Below, piece after piece: positions 20,120 to 31,698 of a DNA stretch of 64,000 nt. Source of the stretch: Bisporella sp. PMI_857 (Eukaryota > Ascomycota > Leotiomycetes > Helotiales > Helotiaceae); contig JAJSPD010000011.1 in NCBI GenBank assembly GCA_021307315.1, forward strand, positions 434,001-498,000, written 5' to 3'. Both the position numbers and the translations under genes were made by a program. Every line of letters begins with the position of its first letter. Position 1 is the stretch's first letter. The notes below the pieces were generated by a model, which saw only the letters and a program-made list of their open reading frames with translations, did not search any database and was not told the DNA's origin.

Positions 20120-20535
20120 ACGTGACATTCAGTAACACATAGTTAAAAGGATCTCGTGTATAATTAGTAGCAAGTTAACTTGAAGATTATTCCTCCAAGT
20201 GTTCAATGTTTTATTGTCGGCGACTGAAGCGGAGCCTGCTGAGAACACGAAAGTAATTGTGGGTTCACTCTAATACGGGGCACCACCACGTTCCTGACGT
20301 GAGTGCCTATTGTATTCTTGAGTGAGTGATTGATTGAGTGTTAAGTTCTAACTACGGTGAAACTACGAGTATATATAACCCCGTTCCGGGTCACGTGAAC
20401 GACACCCTTCGTTCAAGTGCGTGATCACAAGACCTCTCTAGTTAATTGTACTAACATTAATATAAGGTTAGTCGGGTTAGTTTGAATAAAAAAATAAAAT
20501 AAGGTTTACTATAGCAGAAGTTAGCTCCCTGTTTT
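20120..20535. repeat. Dispersed repeat E copy 2, split by a solo LTR
   Basis: It matches 12690-12887 on both sides of an inserted LTR (20258-20456). It adjoins a LINE C-terminal coding fragment at 20607-20972 (-), so it could be that LINE's 3' untranslated sequence. Confidence 0.55.
20258..20456 (+). mobile_element. Solo LTR, family D
   Basis: TGTGGGTTCACTC...TTGTACTAACA, flanked by gtaat and ttaat (four of five match). Comparison with the uninterrupted E copy near 12820 (gagtaatataagg) shows exactly where it entered. Confidence 0.75.
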
Positions 20536-20606
20536 ATCTTTTTGTCTAAACGTCCTGTAGCAATAGCAAACTTGATCGTTGTTCGAACTGCGTTTATATT
20601 TGGTGC

Positions 20607-20972
20607 TCATTTCTTCGGGTCAGACAGAGCTTTTCCTCCAAAATAGAAGGAAAGATTGTTTCTTTTTGTGTTTGTCTGTGCTAACATTTGCGTACGGTAT
20701 GTGTCCCATTTCGTGCATCGGAAAAAAAAGTGCTTGACAGTTTCTGTAGCCTGTCCGCAGGCACATTGGTCAGATTCCCCCGCTTTAATACAATGAAGGT
20801 ACCCGTTCAAATGTATCATTCCCGTACGGAGCTGTGCTAAAACGCTCGCTTTTCTCTGCCTGTTACAATGCCGAGCATGTCGTGAATAGCTCCGCCTACC
20901 CCAACCGTTCCTTTCCTTGCGGACGAGCTTGTCGCAATTCGAACTCCGTGAGTAGTATTTGCAAAGGGCCAT
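20607..20972 (-). pseudogene. LINE (Tad-like) ORF2 C-terminal fragment
   Basis: The fragment reads AQLRTGMIHLNGYLHCIKAG, then SDQCACGQATETVKHFFFRC. This is the CxC-x6-H-x4-C cluster typical of the C-terminal tail of fungal non-LTR retrotransposon reverse transcriptases, followed by W.TYRTQM and FYFGGK. Only about 120 residues remain. It could be one end of a truncated copy whose 3' flank is repeat E. Confidence 0.75.
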
Positions 20973-21040
20973 ATATCACGAAGAGGCTCTGAGAGCTCGG
21001 CTAATATAGGTCATGTGTGCTCCAGAGAAGGGACGTGACT

Positions 21041-21267
21041 TGTAACAACTCAGGGATCTCGGTCCGTAGATCTCAGGGAAAGGGACTCAAAGGTGTGAAC
21101 GACTATCAATTGTTATAACAAAGAGAACAAGCTACAGATAGAAGAAGGAAAGGAGAGCCGCGCTTTATATACAGGAGACTGGCCAGGGGCCAGTTTAAGC
21201 GAGGTCCTGTGGTGTCAGGGGTCGAGCACCAAGGGGCTCTAAGCGAGATAGGGCCGCGGCCATAACA
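21041..21267 (-). mobile_element. LTR, family F copy 2
   Basis: On + it reads TGTAACAACTCAGG...GCCATAACA, the reverse complement of family F, including tttatatacaggag and caattgttataac. The flanks (tgact, gtact) do not match convincingly. Confidence 0.65.
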
Positions 21268-22575
21268 GTACTGTCCTCCCCTTTCCACTCCAACCAGCCG
21301 AGTTCAAGCAATAACTTACCTCTTTGTGCCTTAGAAGTGTTTTAATGAAGTGATATCGGCGCAAATTATGCGAGGAACGAGGAAAGGAGTTTCTTCAAAA
21401 ATTTTACAAGTGAACTACACACTCTTAAGTCACATCTTATACAAAGTGGGCCTCCTCAGAAATCATCCGGAATATCGTAGTCCACACCTCTGGAGGAGCT
21501 AATATTCGGAAACTATCGCGCTTGTTGTCGCGGATAACCATTCGCTCGTCCTGATCAAGGTAAATCAGTACTGTGCAGTAAGCTTGCGATATAGGAGAGG
21601 AAAACTGGAACCGGTGGGTGGGCAAGAACTGGCTCTGCTCTGCGATGCAATACCTTTGGGGTACAACCGGGGTATGGGGTGCACAACACAATATCAGCAA
21701 ATGGACCCCGGTAAAAATAAATAACAAAAAAACTAGCGACACTCAATTCGCCTTTCACTGTAGTAAGTGACGATACGCACATTGTAGAGAATCACTTCTG
21801 TTATACAGGAATATCTATTACGTAGCCCTCTAAATAGAAAGAAAATAAGATGAAAGAGCCTAGAAATATCCTCCTTGTGCTTCAAGACCTCCTCCCTTCC
21901 CGCTGGAACTTTTTGATATTGCTTACAATTTGTAGTACAATACCTGATTCTACCTAGACTGCTTCAAAACCCGACCTACGGGTACCTATTGGCACGTGTA
22001 ACCCCTGATATCGGCTAAAATAGAGAATAAAATTATAAAAGTTCGCAAAATTCGCGAATAGCATCTTCGCGTATCTTTTTCAAAATTCCGTATTAAATTT
22101 AAGCGAGGTTTGATAGAGACGCACATGCGTTGGGTCCTCAGCTGGGTCCATTTGGAGCAGCATAGTTCTACCTTTTTCTTTACTATTAGTTTAGCGATAA
22201 CCTTTGGGTGCTACAGGATAGTGTTTAGTTCTAGGAACTGATCTATTGCAACCCGAATCGCAAATTGTAGTGCGCGTCTCCACCTGTCGCTCTTGCTTGA
22301 CTCGCCCTTGACCTGTGCCAGGCTCCAGTGGCCGTACTCCTCAAGCTTGGCCTTTCTATCCCCTTCCACGTCTCCCGGATCTTCACCCGGTATGTCGGCG
22401 GAGACATGGTGGGTTTAAAATAACGACAGTTAATGGAGCCATCCGCCTTCTACTTGGGCTATTATCTAGCACATTTTTGAGAATGTTAGTTGGAATCTTC
22501 ACGTTAATATCGACGTCCTCCTCTATATTCCCTTTAATGTGACCGGCGATCACCTCTAGCTGGCCTAGTAGTAGC
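21268..22575. other. Intergenic, no supported gene
   Basis: The frame at 21437-21742 (-) ends APPEVWTTIFRMISEEAHFV and may be a fragment of a larger fungal protein, but I cannot identify it. The remainder shows nothing I recognise. Confidence 0.35.
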
Positions 22576-25500
22576 TTATAGTGGTTTCCTTGCTTGTCCG
22601 GCTAGTAGTGGCTTCCTTGTCACTATATACGCCTTAACATCAGCCCCTTTCTCCAGAAGTAGCCACGCTACCGCCTCGTGCCCATTTTCGATGGCTTTCT
22701 GCAATACTGTCTGTCCATTCAAATACTCCGCATTAACATCGGCCCCCTTCTCCAGCAGTAGCCGCACTACCGCCTCGTGCCCATTTTCGACAGCTTTCTG
22801 CAATACTGTCTGTCCATTCAAATCCTTCGCATTAACTTCGGCCCCCTTCTCCAGCAGCAGCCGCGCTACCGCCTCGTGCCCATTTTCGACAGCTTTGTGC
22901 AACACTGTCTGTCCATTCAAATCCTTCGCATTAACACCGGCCCCCTTCTCCAGCAGCAGCCGCGCTACTGCTTTGTGCCCATTTTCGACGGCTTTGTGCA
23001 ACGCCGTCTGTCCATTCATATCCTTCGCATTAACACCGGCCCCTATTTCTAGCAGCAGCCACGCTACCACCTCGTGCCCATTTTCGACAGCTTTGTGCAA
23101 CGCTGTCTGTCCATTCATATCCTTCGCATTAACATCGGCCCCTATTTCTAGCAGTAGCCGCGCTACCGCTTTGTGCCCATTTTCGACAGCTTTGTGCAAC
23201 ACCGTCTGTCCATTCAAATCCTTCGCATTAACATCGGCCCCTTTTTCCAGCAGCAGCCACGCTACCGCCTCGTGCCCATTTTCGACAGCTTTGTGCAACG
23301 CTGTTTGTCCAATCCAATTCTCCGCATTAACATCGGCCCCCTTTTCCAGCAGCAGCCGCGCTACCGCTTTCTGCCCATTTTCGACGGCCATTTGCAACAA
23401 TATCTGTCTATCCAAATCCTTCGCATTAACATCGGCCCCCTTCTCCAGCAGTAGCCGCGCTACCGCCTCGTGCCCATTTTCGACTGCTCTGTGTAACACC
23501 GTCTGTCCATTCAAATCCTTCGCATTAACATCGGTCCCCTTCTCCAGCAACAGCCGCGCTACAACTTCGTGCCCAATCACTGCCGCCCAGTGCAGAGCCG
23601 TCCATCCGATCTTATATCTTGCCTCTACGTAAGCCCCGTTCTCTCGCGCTAGCTGCATTAGTAGCAGTCGCACTACCGCCTCGTTTCCCCGCGAAGCCGC
23701 CAAGATCGGCGCTGTCTCTCCATTCATATTTTGGTGGTTGACATCGGCCCCTTTCTCTAATAACAGCCTCACAAGTGCCATATATCCAGACTCGGCCGCC
23801 CTATGCAACGCTGTCCCTCCATTTACAGTGCCGGCGGTGACGTCGGCCCCTTCTTCTAGGAGCAGCCGCATTACAGCTTCATGCCCGGAGTCGGCTGCCC
23901 AATGTAGCACTGTCCCGCCATACATATCTCTCACATCAACCTTAGCCCCCCTCTCTAGCAGGAGTCGCACAACTACTTCATGCCCGTTTCCTGCGGCCCT
24001 GTGTAGAGCCGTCTCTCCAGACAATGTGTTCTTCTCCGTCACATCAATCCCCGTCTCCAGTAGCAACCGCACTATCGCCTCATATCCGAACTCGGCCGCT
24101 GAGTGCAGTGCCGTCCCTCCATGTATATTTTTGGCGGCAACATTGGCTCCCTTGTCCAGAAGCAGCTGCACGATAGCTTCATGCCCAGACTCGGCTGCCC
24201 AGTGTAGTGCCGTCTTTCGAGCCCTATCATCCGAGTTAACCTCGGCCCCATTCTCCAACAAGAGTCGCACAACTCCATTGCATCCGGACCCGGCCGCCTT
24301 ATGTAGTGCTGTCTCTCCATTCTCATTTTTGGAGGTGACGTTAGCCCGCTTACCCAGCAAGAGACGCACAATTAGCTCATTCCTCGACGCAGCCGCATTA
24401 TGCAGTACAGTCTCTCCTCTGATATCTTGCACATTAATATCGGCCCCGTTCTCCACCAGCAACTGTACGACAACTTCGTGCCCGCTCCACAACGCTCGGT
24501 GTACCGCCGTCCACCCTTCAGGATCCTTCATATTGATGTTGCTTCCTCTGTTCAACAGCAGCTGCACTACTGTCTGGTGGCCGCTCCCGGCCGCTAGATG
24601 CAATACTGTCCACCCAGAGTCAGTTTTTACCCTTGCATCAGCTCCCCTATCCAGCAGAAGTCCTACAACCTTATATCCACTCAATGCCGCCCAGAACAAC
24701 GCTGTCCATCCAGAGTCAGTCTTTGATGCGACATCGGCCCCATTGTCCAGCAACAGCTGTACCACTGCTATGTACCCACTCCACGCCGCCCAGTGTAGCG
24801 CCGCCCATCCAGTCTTACCAACCATCTTCGGCTCTAGCGACCGCACGATGACCTCACGCTGAAAATACGATCTTACCATAAGATCGATGGGGCTTTGAGG
24901 CGACCGGGAATAGACGTCAACATTGCTCTGGTACACCTTAAGCCATGTCGTAAATCGCTGGGATTGTGAATCACAAACGTCTAACGTTGACTTCCAAAGT
25001 GATGTCTTCTCTCGTGCTTCAGCCCCTTGGAAATGAGTGGCCCAGTTTTTTGCTGCGTAGTCCAAGAAATCATGTCTTCTGGTGTATTGATCAACATGAT
25101 TTTTAATATCCAAAGATGGCAATTCAGGGTCGATGACAAGAGGGTGGTCCTGAAAGACAGGAAACAAGAGATACCAAACACAAGCTTCTGCGAGGACGAG
25201 ATTCGATTCAATTGGACGTAGCGAATGCTTCCACGATCCCTGGCTGGGGTCTGTGTCGCCAGAAGATTTGACCAAGAACTCCTTTGCTGTGTGGTGGATG
25301 AGGTAGATCTTTGAGTCTATGACTTTTACCAAAAGTCCACAGAGTTCTTTGACTGTGCTACCGATACACGGTTCGAGATCCAGATCTTCATTTGAGTGGT
25401 TGCAGCGTCTGATGTTGAATGCGACATTCATCTCTTTAAGTGAAAGCGGTCTAACAGCTGCAACGACTATATGAAGGAGTTTTCGGGCATCTTTGACGTT

Positions 25501-27640
25501 GGAGCTTTGCCGCATAATCTTGTCATAGACTGCATCCAAAGTGCTGGGTATACTGTTGACAATATCATCTAATGCTCTTTGAGAAACTCGTGCGCTCTTC
25601 TCAATCATCTCCAGAATAATGGATACTCACAGGAATGTTAGATCGGCATTGCTGATGAGCCGTCTCTGCAGATCGGCTCGTACGGTTCTGGAAAGAGCCT
25701 TCAGAGACCCAATTTCCTCGACCTTGGCTTTGATGACAAGCTCAATGTCACCGCTGATGGCGGCTGTTTCGACTTCCGCCTTCAACCTAATTGTTGGTCC
25801 CGCATGGAATCGTCTCTCAATCGAACCATATGGGCGACTAATGACAATGAATTTCAAAAAGGCGTTTGCATTTTGGCTTCCATATTCCGAGTAGAATCTG
25901 ATCAAAGAGTCAATGAGGAGGTCTCGAGTCAACGCTTCGCACTCATCCAAGCCGTCTATGACACATATGACATTGCCGCAGTCCGGGTCTTTCGTGGCCG
26001 TTGTGAAGATCTCCCACAAGGTGCTAAACTCTTCAGTAAACTTCTGGTCCTTGTTCTGAAACTCTGTCATAGCGTGTCTAACAAGGAAAGTTTTGGCAAT
26101 GAAAAGCTGATGTAGTATTGCGCAAAGAGCACCAGCTGCGCTATTCTGTTTATCGTTGTCATCTTTGCAGAAGAAAAAGCAGACGGTGCCGGGAAGTATC
26201 GATTGAGCCTCAGGGGTGTTGAGCTCACTGACGAGGAACGAGGCCAAAACAGATTTTCCGCATCCGGGATCCCCCGACACCCACAAGAGACTTGACTTCT
26301 GCTCTCGCTGCCAGTGTTGATATTTTTGGTGCCGCAGGAACCACTCACAGGTTCCTGGCACTCGATCTGGGTTTCTTCTTCGGTGGGATTCATAGTCCGA
26401 TTTGTAGAGAGACTGCAAGCATTTGGTTTCATCCGCGGAGAGAGCTGGTATTGATTTAGTAAACCTCTTGAAACTCTGCACCATCATTTACCAATTAAAA
26501 TTGAAGACAGCGATGCCCACTCTTTATGTCTGGTAATAAGTGTGTGAAAGTACTGCTATCATACTAAAATTTCAATTTTGATGACGACACCCACTCTTTA
26601 GGACATTCGGCCGAAGATAGTTAATGAAAACATTATATACATTATATGATAAATCATCATAACGCCCAGGAATAAGATAACTAACCTTCCTTACGCCGGT
26701 TGGCCGAAGGATCTGCTCCAATAGCGTAGAGGAGCCCTTTAGCATATGCGGCAGCTGTTGCAGCAGCGTAGCGATGCCACACGTCATTTTTATGACAGTC
26801 GGCATAGTCACAGATTCCTCGTACGACGGCAACAGGTAATGTGTTCATGAGACCGGCTGCTTCCATCTCAAAGCAAATTATCTTGTACTTGTCCCTTAAT
26901 TTGTCCCTGAGCTTCGCATTCTTTATAAGCTTGTCTCCCGACGCGATAAGGCCGTAATGAACGACCGGATCTTGAGAGTCCCGGGGTTCGCGCGTTATCA
27001 GCGAATAGTTGTCCTCTGCTGCGTCGTTTGTTTTCTCTGCTTCGTACAGTTGATCGTTCTCTACGCCTGGGTGCAGGAACTTTTCACCTGTAGCTGCCGC
27101 TCGAAAAGCGTCAAGGTACTTTAAAAAGCTGTGAGAGCCGCTGAATTCTGCCTCTGTTTGAACCGTTGAGAACGCATTTCGCAAGCGTCGATCCGTTGGG
27201 TAAAGCCAATTCTTCTTGACAAAGCCATTGACCGTCTCCTTTCCAAGTTCGTAACCTATGACCCCTTGCGCATCATCGGAATCATCTGCTGGTGCACCGA
27301 CTACGACATCGCCAAGGCGGATATCCGGTTTCAGGTGTCGCCCAGGCACTCCAGCACCAATACCGACCATCAGACCATACCGAAGATTTGGAAAGCTTTG
27401 CCTCATCTGAGAAACAAGGCTGGCTGCGGAGACCGTACCGGTTGATTTTTTAGGCAAACCAACTATAACAACATTGTGGCCACCAATAGTGCCCGGTATG
27501 TAGTCGTTATCGTCGCCATGCCTCCCAGGAAATACGCCATCATGTCTTGCATCTAACATGAATCTGGCAGCGAGTACCTCGACTTGGAGCGCACATATCC
27601 ATCCTATTGTATAGTCTTCGTATCGGAGTGTAAAAGGCAT
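22576..27640 (-). pseudogene. PNP_UDP-NACHT-ankyrin NLR with an in-frame TGA
   Basis: The start is ATG 27640 (MPFTLRYEDYTIGWICALQV), the usual beginning of fungal nucleoside-phosphorylase-like NLR N-domains. YGLMVGIGAGVPG, DIRLGDVVVGAP, CFEMEAAGLMN and GICDYADCHKNDVWHRYAAA are family hallmarks. The PNP part ends near 26690. An intron of roughly 190 bp (exact ends unclear) precedes the NACHT part: CEWFLRHQKYQHWQ, P-loop GDPGCGKS near 26275 and Walker B VIDGLDEC near 25960. An in-frame TGA at 25627-25629 falls where the family has Trp (ADLTFL.VSIILEMIEKSAR). The same frame then runs on through the winged-helix region into more than 20 ankyrin repeats, ending at 22576. A GTGAGT overlaps the TGA, but any intron from it would delete conserved sequence. 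If read as written, the product lacks the sensor array. Confidence 0.85.
22640..24830 (-). repeat. Ankyrin repeat array, 99-bp units
   Basis: There are over 20 units of 33 residues. The C-terminal ten or so (about 22640-23560) are nearly identical (NGQTVLHKAVENGHEAVARL then LLEKGADVNAKDL). The N-terminal ones are more diverged. Variation in the homogeneous part is limited to a few codons per unit (E/K, A/V, R/W, K/I, D/E/G). Confidence 0.9.
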
Positions 27641-27727
27641 AGTGTGCAAGCGATATGAAGGAGCGTTTGCATAGGAAGCAACCGAAACGATAGGATTTGG
27701 AGCGCCTAGGGCGATCGAGCATCTTGG

Positions 27728-27871
27728 TACAGTGGGGTGCAAAAAGTTTGCATCCTTGTTGTATTAGCGTTATAGCTAATACGTAGTTTCAGGGTTGCAG
27801 GACTAAAATTGCGCACTTAAACTGCCCTGAAGCAAAACTCTTGGTGCGCGAACTTTTTGCACCCCACTGTA
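27728..27871. mobile_element. Tc1/mariner-type MITE with TA duplication
   Basis: Inverted ends cagtggggtgcaaaaagtt (27730-27748) and its reverse complement (27851-27869) extend to about 22 bp with one mismatch. They are flanked by TA at 27728-27729 and 27870-27871. The 140-bp interior is non-coding. It sits 88 bp upstream of the PNP-NACHT-ankyrin start codon, so it lies in that gene's promoter or leader. Confidence 0.85.
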
Positions 27872-28140
27872 CGTGACAAACGACGGTCGCGATGTTGACG
27901 TAACGACTTTAGTTTGGGCGACGGGCTAAATGATATCGCGGCTAAAGTGAATGGAGAGGAAGTCAAAGAGCGCTACGTGACGAACTATTACGATACTGTG
28001 AGAATGTGGGTTCCAGTTGGGCCAGGCTTGAGCGTTTCTTGGCGATTTGCTAAGGAATTAGCTGGCCTGGGCCAAGATTTTTCTAGCCTAGCCCAACTGT
28101 AACCCCGGTCCCGTACAGCTAGAAAGTGCGCCAAGCGCAC
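27872..28140. other. Intergenic, unassigned short frame
   Basis: A 62-codon frame at 27914-28102 (+) has no domain I recognise. I see no other feature. Confidence 0.3.
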
Positions 28141-28740
28141 CTAGCTACATAAGGAATGTTGTCTGAGACATCCTTCAACAGTTGCCGCAGCTAATATCGC
28201 ACGCACTAGGCGCCCTTCAGGCAGAGCAACTGCTGAAGTAATGTGCTGAGATGTGAGACAATGAGTGTTCGTGTCTGGCGGTCTCCACCTATCCCACTTC
28301 GAATCCTCTGGAGCTGGATGTGCTAGAATGACAGATTTGATATGCTCGGCCATGAGGGATTCCATGCCCGTAATGCAACACATATCCGCCAATCTAGCAA
28401 ATTCGATAGCTGTGGTAACAGCGACGTCTGGTGCACACTCTCTAAACACGACTCGGCAAAGGCACACCCACTGTACAAGCATTTGGAAACTTCGAGGCGT
28501 AACCAAGCCATTTATCTCTTCCAGAGTTGTGAAATGCTCCTCCCCTTCCCTAAATGGTCCTTTAAACATAGCTGCGAAATGTGGGGACAAGTAGTCTCTT
28601 GGCATTTGTGCTCGCCATATTAAAGTGCAGGACTGTTGTCGGACGCGACCAAAAGGGCACAGGGATGCTTGCGTAGGCACAGCCATGTCTCGCGAGCGCC
28701 TTGTGGGAGCATCTGCGGTTCTGCTGCATCCGGTCATCAA
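28141..28740 (-). pseudogene. BTB/POZ-like protein, probably truncated
   Basis: The core YLSPHFAAMFKGPFREGEE, NGLVTPRSFQMLVQWVCLCR, then AIEFARLADMCCITGMESLM matches fungal BTB-fold proteins, which act as protein-interaction adaptors. The usual first BTB strands are replaced by unrelated N-terminal sequence (MMTGCSRTADAPTRRSRD). The frame ends soon after the family string ILAAATVEGCLRQ, where relatives normally continue. Both ends therefore look lost. It could still be a short expressed variant. Confidence 0.6.
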
Positions 28741-29353
28741 CCTCGTTCTTTTCTTTCTGCTACGGAGGAGCCCAGGTGTGAGAGGCTCTTAATTGAAGGC
28801 TAAATGCTAAGGGCTGTCATTCCAGCGCACGGTGCATCGATGGGTATCCCATCAGCGACCGCATCCTTGTCCTTCCTGCCACATTATCGTGGGATTCGCT
28901 TTCAATATGTAGGAGTATGATGGAAACATGGCAACCATATCTGGCGATGAGCGCTTTGCTGGAAGGGGGGCTCTCACTGCTAGGGTCATCAATAAGCCTA
29001 GTGAATTGCGAAGCTATTAGGAAACAGTTAGGTTCTGATTATGTGATTCAGAGCGTGGAAGAAATCGACACAGCTGACCAAGAAAAAGAAGCGTTATTCT
29101 ACTCTAATAGAACTAATCTCTTCTGACGGAGAAGGGGAATTTCGTGAGGTAGAAAATAAGGTGGAAGGGTGCACAGTAGTCGAGGACAGAGGTTTTCAAG
29201 GTCGGACTAGGGATGGTATAGACATACTGAAAAGGAGACAGAGCCGCAGAATGAGGTAGATACCAAGCTATCAAGATCCAATGCGTTACGGAAGTGGTTA
29301 TTGAGATACGAGAAGCCCCCGCACGAGGGAAGGAATTCGTCTGACCAAGTATG
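28741..29353. other. Intergenic, no supported gene
   Basis: A 69-codon frame at 28917-29126 (+) has no recognisable domain. Nothing else is seen. Confidence 0.3.
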
Positions 29354-31698
29354 CTAACCAAGCCCCTTGTGCGTTTCTTCAAATGTCTCATCTTCTCCCA
29401 CGCAGATTCTGTACGACAACTTGGCATATTGTACAGCCTGTGCCGCAAGGTCCGGAGCCACCGATTGATACGCGCCACACAAAACTCCCCAGCATTCTAT
29501 GTTGTAATCCATAAACAAGCCCCATTGCTTGATGGCCATTGGCGTACCAATCTTGCGCGGCAAATTCCCCCCTTCAATAACGTAGCCAAGAGACGAAAGC
29601 GACTTCAGTGCGGAGTTGATCGCTTTGGCCGGTTCCCTTCGTTGCATATACATCTGCGCGAGACGAAGGTGGAGATCCCAGACATGAAGACGAGGCACTT
29701 TGGAAGCTAGCTGAGCGTACCGTTTCTCCATCGACACAATTATGCTTTCTATCTCGGGTAGATTTGCTTTTAAACCTGCTTTTAAATGTTGGAGAACTTT
29801 GGCTCTTTGTTGCTTTCTGCTGTTGAGGGTATTCCTTTTCGTAGTTTGATCATCTTGACACATGGCGCAGTCACATTTGAAGCCCCAGTGCTCAAATTTC
29901 TTCTGGCGGTCATCATTTTCTTCTGCGATCGGTACGTGGTACCAGAATTCAATCTCTGTATTAGGAGCAAGGTCACGAGTAGCTCGAACTATCATTATAT
30001 CTCCGATGAAAGCACGCCGAGCATTACTGTTGCAGCTATGGTTGATGTGTGAAGCCAGGGGCCAAACACCACAGGAATAGAACTTTTTTCGGCGGTTTTC
30101 TTTACCGCTTCACTCTCCATGCTACGTAGGTGAGCTTGGCGGGATGATAGAGGACAGCCGAAACAATTCAGGGCTATGACCCGCTCAATATAGAATCTGA
30201 GTTTGATTAATACAGTTCAATATTGGGGACAGAGAAGAATTATGTTCTTACGTGTCAATCACAGGGGTGTTGTCGACCATGCAAAAGCCAATGGACTTAT
30301 ACGATCCGTGATGGAGATCAATGATAGCTGGAGCGAAAGAAGGACTTTTGTAAATTTTTTGAAAAACCATTCGGATAAGTTCGGATTGGGCTCCCATAGT
30401 CACTCTGTCTCTTTCCACGTTGATTAGCAGCGTTAGGTCATTATCTTGGTCAGATGCCTCCTGTGTATCGTCGGCGATGTATGCATGGGCAAAGGCTTTC
30501 TCGCAGAAAAGAAGATCGCCGGCCTTGATAGCTTTAGTTGTGAACAGACCTCGTCCTCGAACGCCGGATCCTCTGATAGCAACTGAGCCAGTGTATGTAG
30601 CATGATCGAGATGCGGAGGGCGAAATTTGGCAGCTTCCATGTATAACTGGTTGAATATATAAGTGCCACTCTTCTGTTCCTGAAGACGCTTTGTGGCTCG
30701 AAGAAGTTCTTTTTTGGCCTCTACATTGTCTGGGTATTCCGAACGAAGAGTTGTAAGAACTTCGCAGCATTCTTCGAATTTTTGAAAGTTGTAAAGTGCT
30801 TGAGCTTTACGATACAAAGCCTTCTCCACCGGTTTGGGGCAGGATACCATGGGTTCAAGATCAGCAAGAGCGGCATCAAAGTTCTTCGCTTTGAGGAGAG
30901 CAAGAGAACGATTCAACTTTAGTCTTTGTGCCTCTCCCTCTTCCGATGTGGATTTTAAAGCTCTGGAATATCTGATCATTCGTTATCATCTGATCAATGA
31001 TCCAGAATTGAAGCAAGTACTCACAATTCAATAGCAGCATGGTAGTTGAACGCATTGAAGTAGTTGTTGCCTTGCATCCTTAAATGCTCCGCAGAGACCT
31101 CAAGCTCCTTCACGCGTGGCTGCCAGCAGGATGGGATCCGCTGGTCATTTTTCGGAATATATATAAGGTCAGAAGGATGGTCAATACGAAGACCATAATC
31201 GCCGTCGGACATCAATTTTAGATAAGGTTCTTTAACAATTAAAACCGTTCCTTCGCCAAGAATATTTTCGGCAGAACGTGCATTCTCCTCTTCTTGATAG
31301 TATAGCTGCAGCATAATAGCGTCGCCATTCTCATCTTCCACGATAGCCATAACAGCGGTCATTCTATCTGGTGGTGTAATGGATCTTACCGTGATATAAT
31401 TCTCTCTGTGGTGAGTTTCTAGGAGAAGATCTTTGATCATGACTTTGCGCAAGTCAAGGATAGAGCGAAAACACGGACTGTAAGCTGGAGGAATAAAACT
31501 TGTTCGTATGTTTGAGCCCGCTTTGCCCTGTCGACGACCCATGAAGAGCCGAAATCGGAATTGCATCGTGATTTCATCGCGAGACTTTCTTTTTTCGATA
31601 TTCTGGCCAATACGAGTTTGAGCATTTTGGAGAGCCTTTTTCTGGTTGAGAAGCAGTTCCATGTACTGCGGGACCGCAGACACATCGTGGGTATCCAT
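29354..31698 (-). pseudogene. TPR-SET domain protein (SMYD-like), one-base frameshift
   Basis: Exon 1 is 31698-31025 (MDTHDVSAVPQYMELLLNQK). Intron 30972-31024 (GTGAGT...GATCAG) leads to exon 2 with TPR-like helices (LNRSLALLKAKNFDAALADL) and the SET start (GSGVRGRGLFTTKAIKAGDL). A second intron starts at GTAAGA (about 30249) and ends at ACTCAG (about 30195). The next exon opens FYIERVIALNCFGCPLSSRQ, then loses frame at an A6 run near 30087. The correct SET core WPLASHINHSCNSNARRAFI and IMIVRATRDLAPNTEIEFWY is one base out of phase. The post-SET FKCDCAMC follows, and the frame ends at 29354. Such proteins are lysine methyltransferase-like, with targets unknown in fungi. One missing A in a homopolymer may be a sequence error, so the gene may be intact. 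Confidence 0.8.

Noticed and set aside
22691..24862. Antisense + strand frames over the ankyrin array
   Set aside because: They are Ser/Cys-rich low-complexity translations produced by periodic 99-bp repeats, with no domain.
25600..25635. GTGAGT at the TGA as a normal intron donor
   Set aside because: The next usable AG would give an intron of about 20 bp, and longer ones would delete conserved LEMIEKSARVSQRALDDIV sequence.
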